Shown: one piece after another, positions 62,442-64,000 of the stretch | Position numbering within the stretch: the first letter of the stretch is position 1 | Layout of the letters: each line of letters opens with the position of its first letter | Source: Streptomyces yangpuensis | Lineage (GTDB): Bacteria > Actinomycetota > Actinomycetes > Streptomycetales > Streptomycetaceae | NCBI RefSeq assembly: GCF_001005295.1 | Contig: NZ_LBMK01000001.1 | Span: 1,107,805 to 1,171,804 of the forward strand | DNA length: 64,000 bases | Reading direction: 5' to 3' | Notes under the pieces: generated by a model | What the model was told of the DNA's origin: nothing | Databases searched by the model: none | What the model saw: the letters and a program-made list of their open reading frames with translations, nothing else | Position numbers and translations under genes: made by a program

Positions 62442-62663
62442 ATGTCGGCCCCCACGCACCCACGGTCCCTCCCGCCCACCCGCCGTGTGCGCACCGCGAC
62501 CACCGCGAGCACCCGGCTGCACTGGTGGGCGCTGGCCCTGCCCGCACTCGCCTTCGGCCTCCTCCTGCTGCTCCTCGCCGGATCCGCCGAGGCCCACGCG
62601 GCCACCGGCGAGGTCTCCGGCCTCGTCCAGGTCGCGCAGCAGCTCCTGCGCGCCGTCGGCTGA
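62442..62663 (+). CDS. small single-helix membrane protein
   Basis: 73 residues: a basic N-terminal half (PTHPRSLPPTRRVRTATTAS), one membrane helix (WWALALPALAFGLLLLLLAG) and a short outer tail (SAEAHAATGEVSGLVQVAQQ). It could also be read as a long signal peptide with a tiny mature part. GGAGG lies before the ATG. No family recognised. Confidence 0.65.
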   Translation: MSAPTHPRSLPPTRRVRTATTASTRLHWWALALPALAFGLLLLLLAGSAEAHAATGEVSGLVQVAQQLLRAVG

Positions 62664-62746
62664 CCTCCCGAGCGCCCCTCATCACCTGGGACGAGCCCCC
62701 TCAACCCCCTGCGCCCCACGGCCCGTTTCATGCGAAGCTGGGAGCC

Positions 62747-63268
62747 ATGAGCGCAGACACACCCCGCAGGATCGCCCTCCTCCGGCATGCCAAGGCCGAC
62801 TGGCCCGATGTGTCCGACCACGACCGTCCGCTGGCGGAACGGGGCCGCAAGGACGCACCCGCCGTCGGTCTGAAGCTCGCCGAGACCGGCATCGTCTTCG
62901 ACCTGGCCCTCTGCTCCACCGCCGCGCGCACCCGCGAGACCTGGAAGCTCGCCGTCCAGGAGATGCCGCACCGGCCGAAGACCCACTACGAGGAGCGGAT
63001 CTACGACGCCTCGCCGGGTGAGCTCATCGCCCTGCTGAACGAGACCTCCGACGAGGTCTCCGACCTCCTCGTCATCGGCCACAACCCCGGCATGCACGCC
63101 CTCGCCGACGCCCTCACCGGGCGCGCGGAGGGCGACACCCTGGCACGGATGACCCGTACCGGATTCCCGACCGCGGCGCTCGCCGTCCTCTCCTTCACCG
63201 GCTCGTGGAAGTCCCTGGAGCACGGGGTGGGCACGCTGCTGGACTACTGGACGCCCAAGGGGCACTGA
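62747..63268 (+). CDS. SixA-type histidine phosphatase
   Basis: 173 residues, histidine phosphatase superfamily. Catalytic RH is in RIALLRHAKADWPD; the second histidine in LLVIGHNPGMHALADAL; the Arg pair in RTRETWKL. SixA removes phosphate from histidine phosphotransfer domains in E. coli; actinobacterial relatives may act on other phosphoesters. gggagcc precedes the ATG. The 3' end with stop is tandemly duplicated. Confidence 0.9.
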   Translation: MSADTPRRIALLRHAKADWPDVSDHDRPLAERGRKDAPAVGLKLAETGIVFDLALCSTAARTRETWKLAVQEMPHRPKTHYEERIYDASPGELIALLNETSDEVSDLLVIGHNPGMHALADALTGRAEGDTLARMTRTGFPTAALAVLSFTGSWKSLEHGVGTLLDYWTPKGH

Positions 63269-63290
63269 CCCCCAAGGGGCACTGACCCCC
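63257..63290. repeat. 17-bp tandem duplication across the SixA-type stop codon
   Basis: aaggggcactgaccccc occurs at 63257-63273 and again at 63274-63290, followed by a near copy (gaggggccccc). The TGA of the gene is inside the first copy. Confidence 0.9.
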
Positions 63291-63331
63291 GAGGGGCCCC
63301 CGGGGGGTACCGGCCGGCGCCGCACGTGCAG

Positions 63332-63364
63332 GGGCCCCGGCAGCCGCACCGGCCGCCGGGGCCC
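63332..63364. terminator. hairpin between SixA-type gene and serB
   Basis: GGGCCCCGGC (63332-63341) pairs with GCCGGGGCCC (63355-63364), loop agccgcaccggcc. It serves convergent genes. Confidence 0.75.
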
Positions 63365-63414
63365 ACTCATGTCCGGGACCGGGGTGCCTCGCGCACCCGT
63401 GACGGTCGGGAGGG

Positions 63415-64000
<586 letters not shown>

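Overview
The window is high-GC actinobacterial chromosome, almost certainly Streptomyces. The coding bias is strongly G/C-ending, GTG and TTG starts are common, and several genes are recognisable as Streptomyces-typical families: the nucleoid protein Gbn, an LAETG-anchored SCO1860-type protein, DUF3099, the SGM_5486-type mini-protein and a PhoP-type phosphate transporter promoter. From memory, the gene order follows the S. coelicolor SCO1808-SCO1860 segment read backwards, so this is ordinary core chromosome. I saw no insertion sequence, prophage, CRISPR array, rRNA or tRNA.

Layout. 1-8.1 kb: a TerD-family gene cut by the left edge, a small unknown gene, an aldehyde dehydrogenase divergent from an IclR regulator with a 7-bp palindrome between them, a membrane protein/histidine kinase/response regulator operon and a stand-alone transpeptidase. 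8.1-14.3 kb: GNAT, DsbA-like, class V PLP and amidohydrolase enzymes, the sortase-anchored secreted protein and a CapA-like protein. 14.4-23.8 kb: late cobalamin synthesis (a CobE-CobC fusion, a ZIP metal transporter, CobB, CobO, a ChlI/ChlD-type chelatase subunit, CobQ, CobD), with a clear adenosylcobalamin riboswitch ahead of cobD but no cobN. 23.9-33.2 kb: Pit phosphate transporter with a PHO box, hydrolase, VOC protein, zinc metallopeptidase, an ABC-F ATPase behind a 7-codon leader ORF, gbn and an enoyl-CoA hydratase. 33.3-39.4 kb: an Asp23/AmaP envelope operon, an atypical SDR, SURF1, a cysteine-rich protein, a DEDDh exonuclease and a TetR regulator.

39.5-64 kb: a TetR-linked catabolic operon (acetoacetate-decarboxylase-like, SDR, two paralogous amidohydrolases), sterol desaturase plus lysoplasmalogenase, alcohol dehydrogenase, S8 protease, DUF485 plus acetate-type symporter, moaA, GlsB-like protein, tyrS, the tldE/tldD pair, fabG-fabI, a secreted protein, a FadR-type regulator divergent from a CynX-type MFS transporter with a 39-aa partner, a SixA-type phosphatase, and serB cut by the right edge.

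Most neighbouring same-strand genes overlap by ATGA or GTGA, so operons are tightly coupled. Many convergent junctions carry long perfect hairpins that probably terminate both transcripts. The items most worth a second look are: the leaderless MANLLAD mini-ORF before the ABC-F gene; the TetR/decarboxylase/twin-amidohydrolase operon with its two palindromes; the repeated duplication of gene 3-prime ends across stop codons; the 31-codon ORF wedged by ATGA overlaps between tldD and tldE; and a hairpin with a T-run that may end a short RNA upstream of gbn.
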